Shown: positions 36,009 through 44,560 of the stretch, one piece after another
Layout of the letters: each line of letters begins with the position of its first letter
Position numbering within the stretch: position 1 is the first letter of the stretch
Assembly (NCBI RefSeq): GCF_016735115.1
Contig: NZ_JAERQJ010000002.1
Location: 310,001 to 374,000 of the forward strand
Reading direction: 5' to 3'
Source of the DNA: Aquimarina mytili
Lineage (GTDB): Bacteria; Bacteroidota; Bacteroidia; Flavobacteriales; Flavobacteriaceae
Length of the DNA stretch: 64,000 bases
Notes under the pieces: generated by a model
Told to the model about the DNA's origin: nothing
The model's input: the letters and a program-made list of their open reading frames with translations, nothing else
Database searches by the model: none
Position numbers and translations under genes: made by a program

Positions 36009-36590
36009 ATGCCAAAAACAGAAACATTTAATAGAAATCAAGTTTTGCAAAAAGCTACTGAAGTATTCCATAAAAAAGGATATAATGGGACTTCTATGCA
36101 AGATTTAGTTGATGCCACTTCGTTAAATCGATCCAGTATTTATAACTCTTTTGGTAGTAAGTTGGGAATGTTCATGGAAGTACTTTCCTTTTATCAATCC
36201 AGCGGAAAAGATCAAATGGGAAAAGAATTAATGCATTCTCATAACTCCTCTGATACTATTAAAGCGATTTTTGAAATGTATCTTAATGATATTCTTAACG
36301 ATAACGATAGAAAAGGATGTCTGATTGTGAATTGCAAATCCGAAATGGTAAATCAAGAACCAATTATTAAATCCTTTATGGAGCAAAATCAGGAACAAAC
36401 TCTTGCAATGTTGGAAGATGTGGTTCATAACGGTCAGATGGAAAAGGTTTTCAATCAAAATCAAACGGCAAACGAATATGCACTTTACTTGTATTCCTCT
36501 ATACAGGGATTGCGAATGACCGGAATTTTAAATAATAATGAAGAAGAACTAAGAAATATTATAAACACGGTGCTAAAAGCACTTCACTAA
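36009..36590 (+). CDS. TetR family repressor with paired cysteines
   Basis: 193-residue TetR-type regulator. The N-terminal HTH spans about residues 10-55 (TSMQDLVDATSLNRSSIYNSF). The ligand domain contains KGCLIVNC with Cys 104 and Cys 109; E. coli NemR, which senses electrophiles through Cys 106, has a related GCL motif, so redox or electrophile sensing is a fair guess. It is followed by azoreductase and SDR genes with matching palindromes before this gene and before azoR, so it probably represses both itself and them. Confidence 0.9.
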   Translation: MPKTETFNRNQVLQKATEVFHKKGYNGTSMQDLVDATSLNRSSIYNSFGSKLGMFMEVLSFYQSSGKDQMGKELMHSHNSSDTIKAIFEMYLNDILNDNDRKGCLIVNCKSEMVNQEPIIKSFMEQNQEQTLAMLEDVVHNGQMEKVFNQNQTANEYALYLYSSIQGLRMTGILNNNEEELRNIINTVLKALH

Positions 36591-36604
36591 TTTTTTTTAA
36601 CTTA

Positions 36605-36626
36605 ATTTGAAATGATCGTTTCAAAT
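36605..36626 (+). promoter_or_regulatory. Perfect TetR-type operator upstream of azoreductase gene
   Basis: ATTTGAAA (36605-36612), six-base spacer, TTTCAAAT (36619-36626): a perfect inverted repeat 14 bases before the azoreductase ATG. It shares half-sites with the imperfect copy before the TetR gene. Confidence 0.75.
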
Positions 36627-36640
36627 AAAACATAAAAACA

Positions 36641-37237
36641 ATGAAAAAACTATTAAGAATAGATAGCAGTCCGAGAAAAAACAGTTCGATTAGTAGACAA
36701 CTAGCCGATGTTTTGCAAGAAAAAATAGAAAACTTAGGAAACCATACTACGGTATCAAGAGATGTGTACTATGATGATTTAATAAAACTTGGAAATGAAG
36801 ACAGTGTTACGGCCTACTTCACACCTGTAAATCAACAAACAGAAATCCAAAGAGAAGCCATAACAGCATCCAATACACTAGCAACCGAATTTGCGGATGC
36901 AGACACCTATTTATTTGCCGTACCCATGTACAATTTTGGAGTTACTGCTGGCTTAAAGGCTTATATAGATTTAATTGCACGAGCGGGCATCAGTTTCAAA
37001 TACACTGAAAATGGCCCTGAAGGTTTACTAAAAGGAAAAAAGGCATATGTAATTATTACCACAGGTGGTACCAAACTAGGCACAGAAGTGGACTACGTTT
37101 CTGGATACATGACCACTTTTTTAAACTTTGTTGGTATCACCGACATCGAATTTATCAATTCAGATCAGGTCATGGTAAATGCAGAAAAAATCCTATCAGA
37201 TGCTAAAGAAGAAATTAACGAATTAATAATTAAATAA
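36641..37237 (+). CDS. azoR: FMN-dependent NADH azoreductase
   Basis: 198-residue flavodoxin-fold quinone/azo reductase. The N-terminal IDSSPRKNSSISRQLAD forms the FMN phosphate loop, VPMYNFGV binds the flavin ring, and TTGGTKLG follows. These enzymes use two-electron reduction to detoxify quinones and azo compounds. The upstream TetR repressor with cysteines and the downstream SDR (26 bases away) suggest an electrophile or quinone detoxification unit. Confidence 0.92.
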   Translation: MKKLLRIDSSPRKNSSISRQLADVLQEKIENLGNHTTVSRDVYYDDLIKLGNEDSVTAYFTPVNQQTEIQREAITASNTLATEFADADTYLFAVPMYNFGVTAGLKAYIDLIARAGISFKYTENGPEGLLKGKKAYVIITTGGTKLGTEVDYVSGYMTTFLNFVGITDIEFINSDQVMVNAEKILSDAKEEINELIIK

Positions 37238-37263
37238 ATACAAAAACAATAATACTAAAAACA

Positions 37264-38013
37264 ATGAAAAAGTTAGAAAACAAAGTAGCTGTTATTACAG
37301 GAGCAAATAGCGGAATAGGATTAGCAACAGCAAAACTTTACTTACAAGAAGGTGCAAAAGTCGTACTGTCAGGAAGACGTCAGGAAGCTTTAGATCAAGT
37401 TGCAAACGAGTTAGAAGGAGATTTTATTAGTGTAAAGGCTGATGTTGCTAACGCAGAAGATAATAAAAAATTAATTCAGGAAGCGGCAAACAAATACGGG
37501 AAGATTGACATTCTATTTCTTAATGCCGGTGTAGCGCCTCCGACTCCCACTCACGAGATTACTGAGGACCATTATGATACTGTCTTTAATATTAATGTAA
37601 AAGGACCTATCCTTGCCGTAAAAGAAGCTTTACCTCATATAAATGATGAAGGAACAATTTTGTTTACCAATTCAGTTGTTACCCAACGTGGTTTTGATGG
37701 TTTGGGTGTCTACTCCGCTACAAAAGGAGCATTGCGAGCGTATCAAAGAGTATTGACTGCAGAAGTTAAGCCCAGAAAAATAAGAGTAAACTCTATAGCC
37801 CCAGGACCAATTGCTACACCTATTTATGATAAAATGGGATTACCACAAGATGTGGTAGATGAAATGGGTAAAGGATTTGCACAACAAGTACCCCTTGGTC
37901 GTTTTGGTACACCAGAAGAAGTAGCAAAATCTGCTTTATTTCTTGCCTCGGATGATGCCTCTTACATTAATGGTGTAGAATTAGAGGTAGATGGCGGATT
38001 AAGTCAGATCTAA
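37264..38013 (+). CDS. Short-chain dehydrogenase/reductase
   Basis: 249-residue classical SDR. The nucleotide-binding GANSGIG motif is at residues about 14-20, NAG near 90, the catalytic YSATK near 156-160, and the C-terminal GVELEVDGGLS ends the fold. An Arg in SGRR after strand two hints at NADP use. It is the last gene of the TetR-azoR unit and ends at a shared terminator. Confidence 0.92.
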   Translation: MKKLENKVAVITGANSGIGLATAKLYLQEGAKVVLSGRRQEALDQVANELEGDFISVKADVANAEDNKKLIQEAANKYGKIDILFLNAGVAPPTPTHEITEDHYDTVFNINVKGPILAVKEALPHINDEGTILFTNSVVTQRGFDGLGVYSATKGALRAYQRVLTAEVKPRKIRVNSIAPGPIATPIYDKMGLPQDVVDEMGKGFAQQVPLGRFGTPEEVAKSALFLASDDASYINGVELEVDGGLSQI

Positions 38014-38034
38014 TTTAGTATTGTAAATACTAAT

Positions 38035-38078
38035 AATAAAAAAGGTGGATCAATTTAACAAGATCCACCTTTTTTATT
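38035..38078. terminator. Bidirectional terminator between SDR and gap genes
   Basis: Seventeen-bp arms (38035-38051 and 38062-38078) with core ggtggatc/gatccacc and flanking A and T runs, a 10-base loop, between two convergent stop codons. Confidence 0.92.
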
Positions 38079-38094
38079 ATAAATCACGAATGAT

Positions 38095-39084
38095 TTACAA
38101 CTCCAATATCTGTCTGATCATTTGATTAGTAAATCCCCATTCGTTATCATACCATATCATTAGCTTTACGAGATCCCCGTCTACTACTCTGGTCATAGAA
38201 GCATCTACTATAGCTGCATAAGGACTCTGTTGAATATCTGACGATACTATAGGCTCATATGTAACATCTAACACTTTAAGATATCGGTCTGTTTTAGCTT
38301 CTTTCTGCAATATTTCATTAATTTCTTCTGCAGTTGTATTTCTTTCAGCTACAAAAGTAACATCACTTATGGATCCAACCGGAACAGGAGTTCTAACTGC
38401 TACTCCATCAAACTTTCCTTCATACTGCGGTAAAGCTTTTGTTGTTGCAATAGCGGCACCGGTAGATGTCGGAGTTAGGTTAACTGCTCCTGCTCTACCC
38501 ATCCTTGGATTTTTTTTAGAAGGTGCATCTACTAATGTTTGAGAGGCTGTATAGGCATGAATCGTATTTAAAATTGCTTTTTTGATCCCTATTGTACGTC
38601 CTAAAATCTCCACAACTGGACTAATATTATTAGTAGTACAACTAGCACATGAAAAAATAGCAGTCTTTCCTTCACTTGTATTTACGCCATGTACAACAGT
38701 AGGGGTATCTTTGCTTTTGGTAGGACCTGATATCACTACATTGGTAGCTCCTGCATGTATATGCTTTTCTGCATCTTCCCTATTCGTAAAAAAACCTGTA
38801 CTTTCAATTACAATATCTATATTATTTTCCTTCCAGGGTAATTGTTCAGGATCTCTTTGATTAAGATACAATATCTTTTGTCCACCAACCTGCAAATGCC
38901 CGTCACGGATATCAACATCTTTGTCATAAATTCCGTAAACACTATCGTATTTTAGTAAATATTTTGCATTGTCTATTGACATTAGATCATTTACGGCTAC
39001 TACTTGTAAATCTGGTTCTTCCATGATTACTTTTAGTGCAGCACGTCCAATTCTTCCGAATCCATTTATTGCTATTCTCTTCAT
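38095..39084 (-). CDS. gap: Glyceraldehyde-3-phosphate dehydrogenase
   Basis: 329-residue type I GAPDH. GFGRIG (residues 8-13) binds the dinucleotide, and Asp 33 in VNDLM indicates NAD preference, as in glycolytic enzymes. The catalytic Cys is residue 149 in SCASCTTN, and the C-terminal WYDNEWGF is the family signature. It oxidises glyceraldehyde 3-phosphate to 1,3-bisphosphoglycerate. Whether it is the only gap gene in the genome is unknown. Confidence 0.95.
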   Translation of the reverse strand: MKRIAINGFGRIGRAALKVIMEEPDLQVVAVNDLMSIDNAKYLLKYDSVYGIYDKDVDIRDGHLQVGGQKILYLNQRDPEQLPWKENNIDIVIESTGFFTNREDAEKHIHAGATNVVISGPTKSKDTPTVVHGVNTSEGKTAIFSCASCTTNNISPVVEILGRTIGIKKAILNTIHAYTASQTLVDAPSKKNPRMGRAGAVNLTPTSTGAAIATTKALPQYEGKFDGVAVRTPVPVGSISDVTFVAERNTTAEEINEILQKEAKTDRYLKVLDVTYEPIVSSDIQQSPYAAIVDASMTRVVDGDLVKLMIWYDNEWGFTNQMIRQILEL

Positions 39085-39197
39085 AGTTTAATTATCATTT
39101 TTGTTGGTAATAAATCTGCAAGAATATTTAAATAATATTCCAGTTATAAGGTCGTAAAAAAGAGGTCTTAATTACCTATAGATTCAAAATTAACGAT

Positions 39198-39878
39198 TTA
39201 ATCATCCAATAATGACACACCGTTTAAATCGGTCGTCAATACATCACTCATATAATCAAAATAAGGTCGTAACAACTCATAATGATAAACTACCTTATCC
39301 AGAAAATCAGAAGCCAAAACCTCTTTATCTGTAAAACTATGTTGAACAAAAAAAGATTTATTCTTAATCAAATCTATAGCTGGATGATCTTTGCTAAACC
39401 CCTTAGGTGCAGTTTTAACCTGATTTCCTGTATTGAATCCTCCAAACGCTTTCTTGAAATCAGTATCTGCCAGTATCTCTCTAATTTCCTGATCATCCAT
39501 TTCAAATTCTTTTCTAATTCGTAACAAATCAGCCGGCTCTGGACTAAAAAAACCTCCAGCCATAAGAGAATTTCCTGGCTCTAATCTTAAGTAATACCCA
39601 CCTCTGCGATGTGCTCCTGCCCTACTAAAACTCACACTTCGATGAACATTATACGGTGTTTTATCCTTGCTAAATCTTACATCACGATTAATTCTAAAAA
39701 CTTTAGTTTTTTCGATCTCATCTTTTTCGTTTAATCGTTCTGCCACCGCAGCATAAAATACTTTCAACTCTTTTTCATTAGCTTGATATTGTTTCTTGTT
39801 TTCGGTCATCCAATCCCGATGATTATTCTTTTTTAAATCTTTTAAGAATTCAAATGCTGATTTTGGTATGGTACTCAT
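39198..39878 (-). CDS. DUF2461 domain-containing protein
   Basis: 226 residues with the DUF2461 hallmarks FEFLKDLKKNNHRDWM at the N-terminus, KVFRINRDVRFSKDKTPYN in the middle and GGYYLRLEPGNSLMAGGFF. No catalytic residues are established for the family and its role is unknown. No signal peptide. It stands alone between gap and the CBS gene. Confidence 0.9.
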   Translation of the reverse strand: MSTIPKSAFEFLKDLKKNNHRDWMTENKKQYQANEKELKVFYAAVAERLNEKDEIEKTKVFRINRDVRFSKDKTPYNVHRSVSFSRAGAHRRGGYYLRLEPGNSLMAGGFFSPEPADLLRIRKEFEMDDQEIREILADTDFKKAFGGFNTGNQVKTAPKGFSKDHPAIDLIKNKSFFVQHSFTDKEVLASDFLDKVVYHYELLRPYFDYMSDVLTTDLNGVSLLDD

Positions 39879-40000
39879 AAAATTTACTTTAATTCTAAAA
39901 ATACTAAAAACTCTCTTGTGATAAGAAGTTTAACTAAAATTTGTGCTATACCTTAGTTCTTGATATGTGATCTTCTTCGTAAAGTAATATTAACAATAAA

Positions 40001-40025
40001 AAAAGGAAGTAAAACACTTCCTTTT
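40001..40025 (-). terminator. Terminator of the CBS-domain gene
   Basis: Arms aaaaggaagt (40001-40010) and acttcctttt (40016-40025) with a 5-base loop; read on the minus strand a T run follows. Located 31 bases after the CBS gene's stop codon. Confidence 0.85.
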
Positions 40026-40056
40026 CTAGTTTTAAAACCTATGAATCTCTAAATTG

Positions 40057-40476
40057 TTAAAATTGGCCCAACAAATAGTTTATTAAATCGGTTGTCGTTA
40101 CGATACCTTTTAGCTTACCATCATCTACCACAGGTAATGCATGAAATTCTTTTTTAGACAAAATCTCGGCAACTTCCTTAATTGTAGTTGAAGAAGTCAC
40201 GCTGACCAGGTTTTTTGCCATAACCTGCTCAATTGTAAACATACCATAAACTACAGTATCAATATCTTGCTCACTTTCATTTACGGCATCCGCAAAACTT
40301 ATCCGCAATAAATCAGTATAACTTAACATCCCAATTATCGTATTGCCATTTACCACTGGAATATGACGTATCTTATTTTGTTTAAAAAGCATTTCTGCTG
40401 TTTCCAAACCGTTAGTTTGATTTAATGTTATTACATCAGAGGTCATAATTTTGGAAACCGGTGTTCTTTTTTTCAT
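40057..40476 (-). CDS. Two-CBS-domain protein
   Basis: 139 residues made of a tandem CBS pair: VSKIMTSDVITLNQ to IGMLSYTDLL, then VMAKNLVSVTSSTTIKEVAEIL to KGIVTTTDLINYLL. Such Bateman modules bind adenine nucleotides and act as sensors. No catalytic domain is attached, so it would regulate a partner by contact. Monocistronic with its own terminator. Confidence 0.92.
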   Translation of the reverse strand: MKKRTPVSKIMTSDVITLNQTNGLETAEMLFKQNKIRHIPVVNGNTIIGMLSYTDLLRISFADAVNESEQDIDTVVYGMFTIEQVMAKNLVSVTSSTTIKEVAEILSKKEFHALPVVDDGKLKGIVTTTDLINYLLGQF

Positions 40477-40827
40477 CCTACTAAATTTAAATTCTGTAAC
40501 AAGATAGAATCAAAATCATATAATTATCATGACAAATATCAGTGTATATGACTCAAATAAATATTTATATAAACCTAATTATATGCTTAGAGTTTTTAAT
40601 TATAATCTAACAATTAGGAGTATTTCGATACTGATAGTTATCTGTAGAGAATTATAGCAATAATAAGATTATAGAGTAAAACAATTCAAAATCCAACTAA
40701 AAATTATGAATAAATCTAATTTTAAAGCACCAGTTGTTATAATTATTTTAAAAATGCAAGGATTTATAACTTATTAAGACATATATATTCTTTATTCTAT
40801 ATATTTACTAGAGTTTTCAAAAAAACA
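40477..40827. other. Intergenic region between CBS and cysE genes, nothing definite
   Basis: About 350 very AT-rich bases between divergent genes. It should hold the promoters of both. A 23-codon frame starts at ATG 40706, but it has no support. I see no operator repeat or hairpin strong enough to call. Confidence 0.5.
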
Positions 40828-41622
40828 ATGATGAGCAAAGAACGAGACGAAATTATTGCTAAAATCAAAGAGCAAAAAAAGAATCCAAATCTAAAGCTGA
40901 AGCTGAAAGAAAGAACCGAATATTTTACCAACTTACTTTTCTATACTTTATTTGATACAGATACTGAAGTTGCCAAAAATATAGATCTTCTTGAAGTTAC
41001 TTTTGAAGAACTCATTAATCTTGCTTGTTGGGAAACCGAAAAACCGTGTAGTAAACTATGGCAATCCTACCTAGAAAAATTACCCGGTATACTGGAAAAG
41101 TTAAATCTGGATGCACAAGCATTTATGAAAAGTGATCCTGCGGCAAATTCTATAGAAGAAGTGTATATGGCATACCCAGGTTTTTATGCTATTGCCATAT
41201 ATAGACTAAGTCATGAACTACTGAAGTTCGGATTACCAATGGTACCTAGATTAATGACAGAATATTCTCATCGATTAACAGGAACAGATATTAATCCTGG
41301 AGCAGAAATAGGAGATTCATTCTTTATAGATCATGCAACTGGAATTGTTATTGGCGAAACCGTAATTATTAAGAATAATGTCAAAATATACCAGGGAGTC
41401 ACACTTGGAGGGTTGTACGTGGATAGAAAACTTCGAAATGTAAAACGTCATCCAACTGTAGAAGATAATGTTACCATTTATGCTAATGCTACTATACTGG
41501 GCGGTAGTACAATTATTGGCGCTAATAGTACTATAGGAGGAAATGCATGGATTACTTCTTCAGTCCCAGAAAATTCAATTATTTCTAACACTGCAGAAAT
41601 TAAGATTAAAAAAGTTGTTTAA
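40828..41622 (+). CDS. cysE: Serine O-acetyltransferase
   Basis: 264-residue enzyme making O-acetylserine from serine and acetyl-CoA. The N-terminal helical domain (about 1-130) leads into the left-handed beta-helix with hexapeptide repeats; the catalytic His lies in FIDHATGIVIGE near residue 172, and GVTLGGLYV forms the substrate pocket. It resembles the EpsC-type serine acetyltransferases. TAATG (41620-41624) overlaps the start of the cysteine synthase, so the two biosynthetic steps are translationally coupled. Either ATG of the double start (40828 or 40831) could be used. Confidence 0.93.
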   Translation: MMSKERDEIIAKIKEQKKNPNLKLKLKERTEYFTNLLFYTLFDTDTEVAKNIDLLEVTFEELINLACWETEKPCSKLWQSYLEKLPGILEKLNLDAQAFMKSDPAANSIEEVYMAYPGFYAIAIYRLSHELLKFGLPMVPRLMTEYSHRLTGTDINPGAEIGDSFFIDHATGIVIGETVIIKNNVKIYQGVTLGGLYVDRKLRNVKRHPTVEDNVTIYANATILGGSTIIGANSTIGGNAWITSSVPENSIISNTAEIKIKKVV

Positions 41623-42506
41623 TGTCACATAGCATTTTAGACCTTATTGGAAATACGCCTCTAGTTAAGGCTTCTTCTTTAATTGATAATCCTAACATTA
41701 CATTATACTTCAAACTTGAAGGCCATAACCCCGGAGGAAGTGTAAAAGATCGTGCAGCACATAACATGATTAAATCTGCATTAGATCGTGGCGATATTAC
41801 TCAGCAATCTAAACTTATTGAAGCCACAAGTGGTAATACAGGAATAGCTTTAGCTATGATTGCCGGGATTTTTAAGTTGGACATTGAGCTGGTAATGCCA
41901 GAAAACTCTACTAAAGAACGGGTACAAACCATGCGTGCCTATGGCGCAAAGGTTACACTCACTTCTGAAGATATTGGTATCGAAGGAGCTCGAGACTATG
42001 CTGAAGCTAAGGTGAAAAAGGAAGGATATGTAATGCTCAACCAGTTTACAAATAATGACAACTGGAAAGCACATTATAAAACAACGGGACCGGAAATATG
42101 GAGAGATACCAATGGTAAAATAACTCATTTTGTATCTTCAATGGGTACCACTGGAACGATTATGGGCACATCAACATATCTCAAAGAGCAATCTAGCGAT
42201 ATCCAAATTGTTGGGGTGCAACCAACAGATGAATCCAGAATCCCCGGAATTCGTAAATGGCCCAAAGAATACTTACCAAAAATTTTTAATCCGGATAAGG
42301 TTGATCAAGTCATTGAAGTAAGTCAGGAGGAGGCAACCACAATGGCAAAAAAATTAGCTAAAGAAGAAGGGGTTTTTTCTGGAATGAGCAGCGGTGGTGC
42401 AGTAACAGCAGCCTTAAAATTGGCCGAAACTCTTGAAAGTGGCGTTTTGGTTGTAATCATTTGTGATCGTGGTGATCGATATTTAAGTTCTGACTTATTT
42501 GAATAA
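41622..42506 (+). CDS. cysM: Cysteine synthase (O-acetylserine sulfhydrylase, CysM-type)
   Basis: 294-residue pyridoxal-phosphate enzyme that makes cysteine from O-acetylserine and sulfide or thiosulfate. The Schiff-base Lys is residue 42 in GGSVKDRAA, TSGNTGIALA binds the phosphate end of the substrate, and GGAVTAAL lies near the C-terminus. CysM is chosen over CysK because of the short length and the ICDRGDRYLSS ending typical of CysM-like proteins. The start overlaps the cysE stop. Confidence 0.92.
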   Translation: MSHSILDLIGNTPLVKASSLIDNPNITLYFKLEGHNPGGSVKDRAAHNMIKSALDRGDITQQSKLIEATSGNTGIALAMIAGIFKLDIELVMPENSTKERVQTMRAYGAKVTLTSEDIGIEGARDYAEAKVKKEGYVMLNQFTNNDNWKAHYKTTGPEIWRDTNGKITHFVSSMGTTGTIMGTSTYLKEQSSDIQIVGVQPTDESRIPGIRKWPKEYLPKIFNPDKVDQVIEVSQEEATTMAKKLAKEEGVFSGMSSGGAVTAALKLAETLESGVLVVIICDRGDRYLSSDLFE

Positions 42507-42530
42507 TTTTTTGTTCTTTTCTTTTCATAC

Positions 42531-42559
42531 TTGTTCCTGTATTGGAATTACTATCTTTA
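42531..42559 (+). promoter_or_regulatory. Promoter-like element for the NTF2-like gene
   Basis: TTG (42531-42533) and TATCTTTA (42552-42559) are 18 bases apart, close to the Bacteroidota consensus, 37 bases before the ATG. Confidence 0.45.
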
Positions 42560-42596
42560 TGTAATTCATTAAAGTCGAATTGAAAATAACCTAACA

Positions 42597-42956
42597 ATGA
42601 ATTCAAAAGACTTAGTACAACAATGGTTTAAGAAATGGGAAGAAGGTGATTTTTTGAATTTACCAATCTCAGAAAAGTTTAAACATACTAGCCCATTTGG
42701 AGTAATTGATGGAAAAAAAAATTATATCAACCTCGTTCAAAATAATAAAGATAAATTTTTAGGATATCGTTTTAATCTACTCGACGAAATATATGAAAAA
42801 ACTAAGGCCTGTGTTCGATATCAAGCGATTCAAGGGGATTTCACACTCGATGTAAGTGAATGGCATTATTTCAAAAAAGATTTGATTGAACAAATTGTAG
42901 CCTATTACCATATTGGAGAAATTCAAGAAGACAGAAAGCTTTCGGAGCATGAGTAA
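42597..42956 (+). CDS. SnoaL/NTF2-like domain protein
   Basis: 119-residue cone-fold protein. VQQWFKKWEEGDF at the N-terminus, KFKHTSPFGVIDGKKNY and the closing strand EWHYFKKDLIEQIVAYYH follow the NTF2-like pattern of small isomerases and binding proteins. No signal peptide. Catalytic residues cannot be assigned with confidence. Apparently monocistronic. Confidence 0.8.
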   Translation: MNSKDLVQQWFKKWEEGDFLNLPISEKFKHTSPFGVIDGKKNYINLVQNNKDKFLGYRFNLLDEIYEKTKACVRYQAIQGDFTLDVSEWHYFKKDLIEQIVAYYHIGEIQEDRKLSEHE

Positions 42957-43111
42957 AAATATAGCTAGAATAGTGATAAAATGATCTGGCAACCTTTTCT
43001 CATGACACTAGCACAATGAATAAAAAAATAAATACATAGTCCAAAAGATCCATTAAAAAGTAGTAGCTTTAAAAAACATAGACTTTTTGTAAATCATTAA
43101 ATATCAACAAA

Positions 43112-43522
43112 ATGAAAATCAAAAGTATCTTCCTAACCCTTGGAATGATTGTATTTCTTAGTGGTTGCCAACAGGCGGAATCAACCGATACTGCAAAAAT
43201 TAAAACGGGAATGGTTAAAGTTACGATTCTGTATCCAAACGGAGATGGAAAAACATTTGACATGGACTACTATTCCAATACACATATGCCAATGGTTGCA
43301 AACGTATTAGGCGACTCTTTAAAGCTATTCAAAATTGACAAGGGAATTTCAGGCAGAACACCTAATGAACCTATACCCTATTTGGCCATCGGATATTTAT
43401 ACTTCGATACACTTTCGGCTTATCAAAATGCTTTCGGCCCCAATGCAGAGAAAATTGTTGGAGATATTCCGAACTATACCAATACACAACCCATAGTTCA
43501 AATCAGTGAGATTGTGGAATAA
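43112..43522 (+). CDS. EthD family lipoprotein
   Basis: 136 residues. The lipoprotein signal ends FLSGCQQ with Cys 20 as lipidation site. The mature domain is EthD-like (ferredoxin-like dimeric barrel): KVTILYPNGDG, YYSNTHMPMV (the H-x-P-M motif of the family) and YLAIGYLYFDTLSAYQNAF. EthD domains are small dimeric proteins of mostly unknown role; envelope attachment is unusual. A hypothetical exported protein follows after 51 bases. Confidence 0.85.
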   Translation: MKIKSIFLTLGMIVFLSGCQQAESTDTAKIKTGMVKVTILYPNGDGKTFDMDYYSNTHMPMVANVLGDSLKLFKIDKGISGRTPNEPIPYLAIGYLYFDTLSAYQNAFGPNAEKIVGDIPNYTNTQPIVQISEIVE

Positions 43523-43585
43523 AGCTATACATTTAAAAATGTATCATCACAAGACCCTTTTGCCAAATAAAACATGATTAATCAT

Positions 43586-44116
43586 ATGAAAAATATAGTT
43601 GTACTATTATTTCTAATTGGAATTCAATTCAAAGCAATTTGCCAAATTGATACACTTTCCTTAAAAACAATTGACGGAATTACGAGTAAGATGATCGAGT
43701 TAATTTCTGGAGATATTGGAGAAGATAGAAACTGGGAAGAATATAGGAATTTGTTTTTACCAACAGCTCAAAAAATTTCACTAGTTCAAACCAAAGAAGG
43801 AAAATCAAAAGTAAGAGTAATGAACCTAGAGGAATTTGTTAGAAAGGTTGGTCCATTCTATTCCAGAGATGGTTTTAAAGAATACGCAATCGGATTAACC
43901 GTTAATGAATTTAATGGAATAGCAACCGTGTTTCAGAGCTATTACTGTAAGAATCTAATTGGAACCTATGAAAAAAGAGGAATAAACAGTTACCAATTGG
44001 TTTTTCTCGAAAACAGATGGTGGATTGCAAACACTTTATTTACTCCCGAAACTGAAGAATCCAAAATTCCAGACAAATATCTTTTCAAAAAATATAAAGT
44101 TACAGAAGGTAAATAG
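43586..44116 (+). CDS. Exported protein of unknown function
   Basis: 176 residues from ATG 43586, preferred to 43574 because it begins the signal peptide (MKNIVVLLFLIGIQFKAICQ, cleavage before or near Gln 20). The mature part suggests a small alpha+beta fold of the NTF2-like kind (NWEEYRNLFLPTAQ, VTEG end, and YQLVFLENRWWIANTLF as the closing strand). Assignment to that fold is tentative. It may share a transcript with the EthD lipoprotein. Confidence 0.75.
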   Translation: MKNIVVLLFLIGIQFKAICQIDTLSLKTIDGITSKMIELISGDIGEDRNWEEYRNLFLPTAQKISLVQTKEGKSKVRVMNLEEFVRKVGPFYSRDGFKEYAIGLTVNEFNGIATVFQSYYCKNLIGTYEKRGINSYQLVFLENRWWIANTLFTPETEESKIPDKYLFKKYKVTEGK

Positions 44117-44560
44117 CTGGCAGATCTAGCTATTCTATCAGTGCCCATTATTTTACTCTTATAAGTAAGTCAAAAAAACTTACCTGGTTTCAAAAAATGA
44201 AACTGATTACAAAGTTCAAAACATTAGTATTATCATGACTAATTGTTCTGAATCGTTAGAATAGCTTCAGACATATTATCTAAAATACAAACAATTGCGC
44301 TTTACTTTTCAAAAATTACAGTGCGATTTTTTTGTCACATTACTCACATCCATAAGTCTTTTTATCTAACAGCTTGGAAATAGTTCTGCTTTTGGAAGCT
44401 ACTTTCTTTTGGATCATAACACAAAGTAAACCTATTAAAAAAGTAGAGGTAGTTAACTTTTCCTAAATGAGTATTCTTCTAAAAAGCGTATAATAAAAAA
44501 GAGTAAGTCACATTATTCTAAGTTGTCTCTACTTAATAAAGACATTAAATACAATATATA
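44117..44560. other. Intergenic region with two tandem A-loop hairpins
   Basis: 444 bases without a gene. Near its start two small hairpins follow each other: gtaagt/acttac (44165-44170 and 44178-44183) and GTTTC-aaaaaat-GAAAC (44187-44203). The second recurs exactly, as part of a 19-base repeat, at 45329-45347 on the far side of the next gene. The remainder is AT-rich and I see no gene remnant in it. Confidence 0.5.
44187..44205. repeat. Copy 1 of a 19-base hairpin repeat
   Basis: GTTTCAAAAAATGAAACTG at 44187-44205: five-bp arms and a seven-base A-rich loop. Identical over 19 bases to 45329-45347. Confidence 0.7.

Noticed and set aside
40706-40777. A 23-codon frame in the gap before cysE
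   Set aside because: Very short, no ribosome-binding or family support, and in highly AT-rich DNA where such frames arise by chance.
42957-43111. Short frame after the NTF2-like gene (starting MIWQPF)
   Set aside because: Only 12 codons, no similarity recognised; not enough to call a gene remnant.
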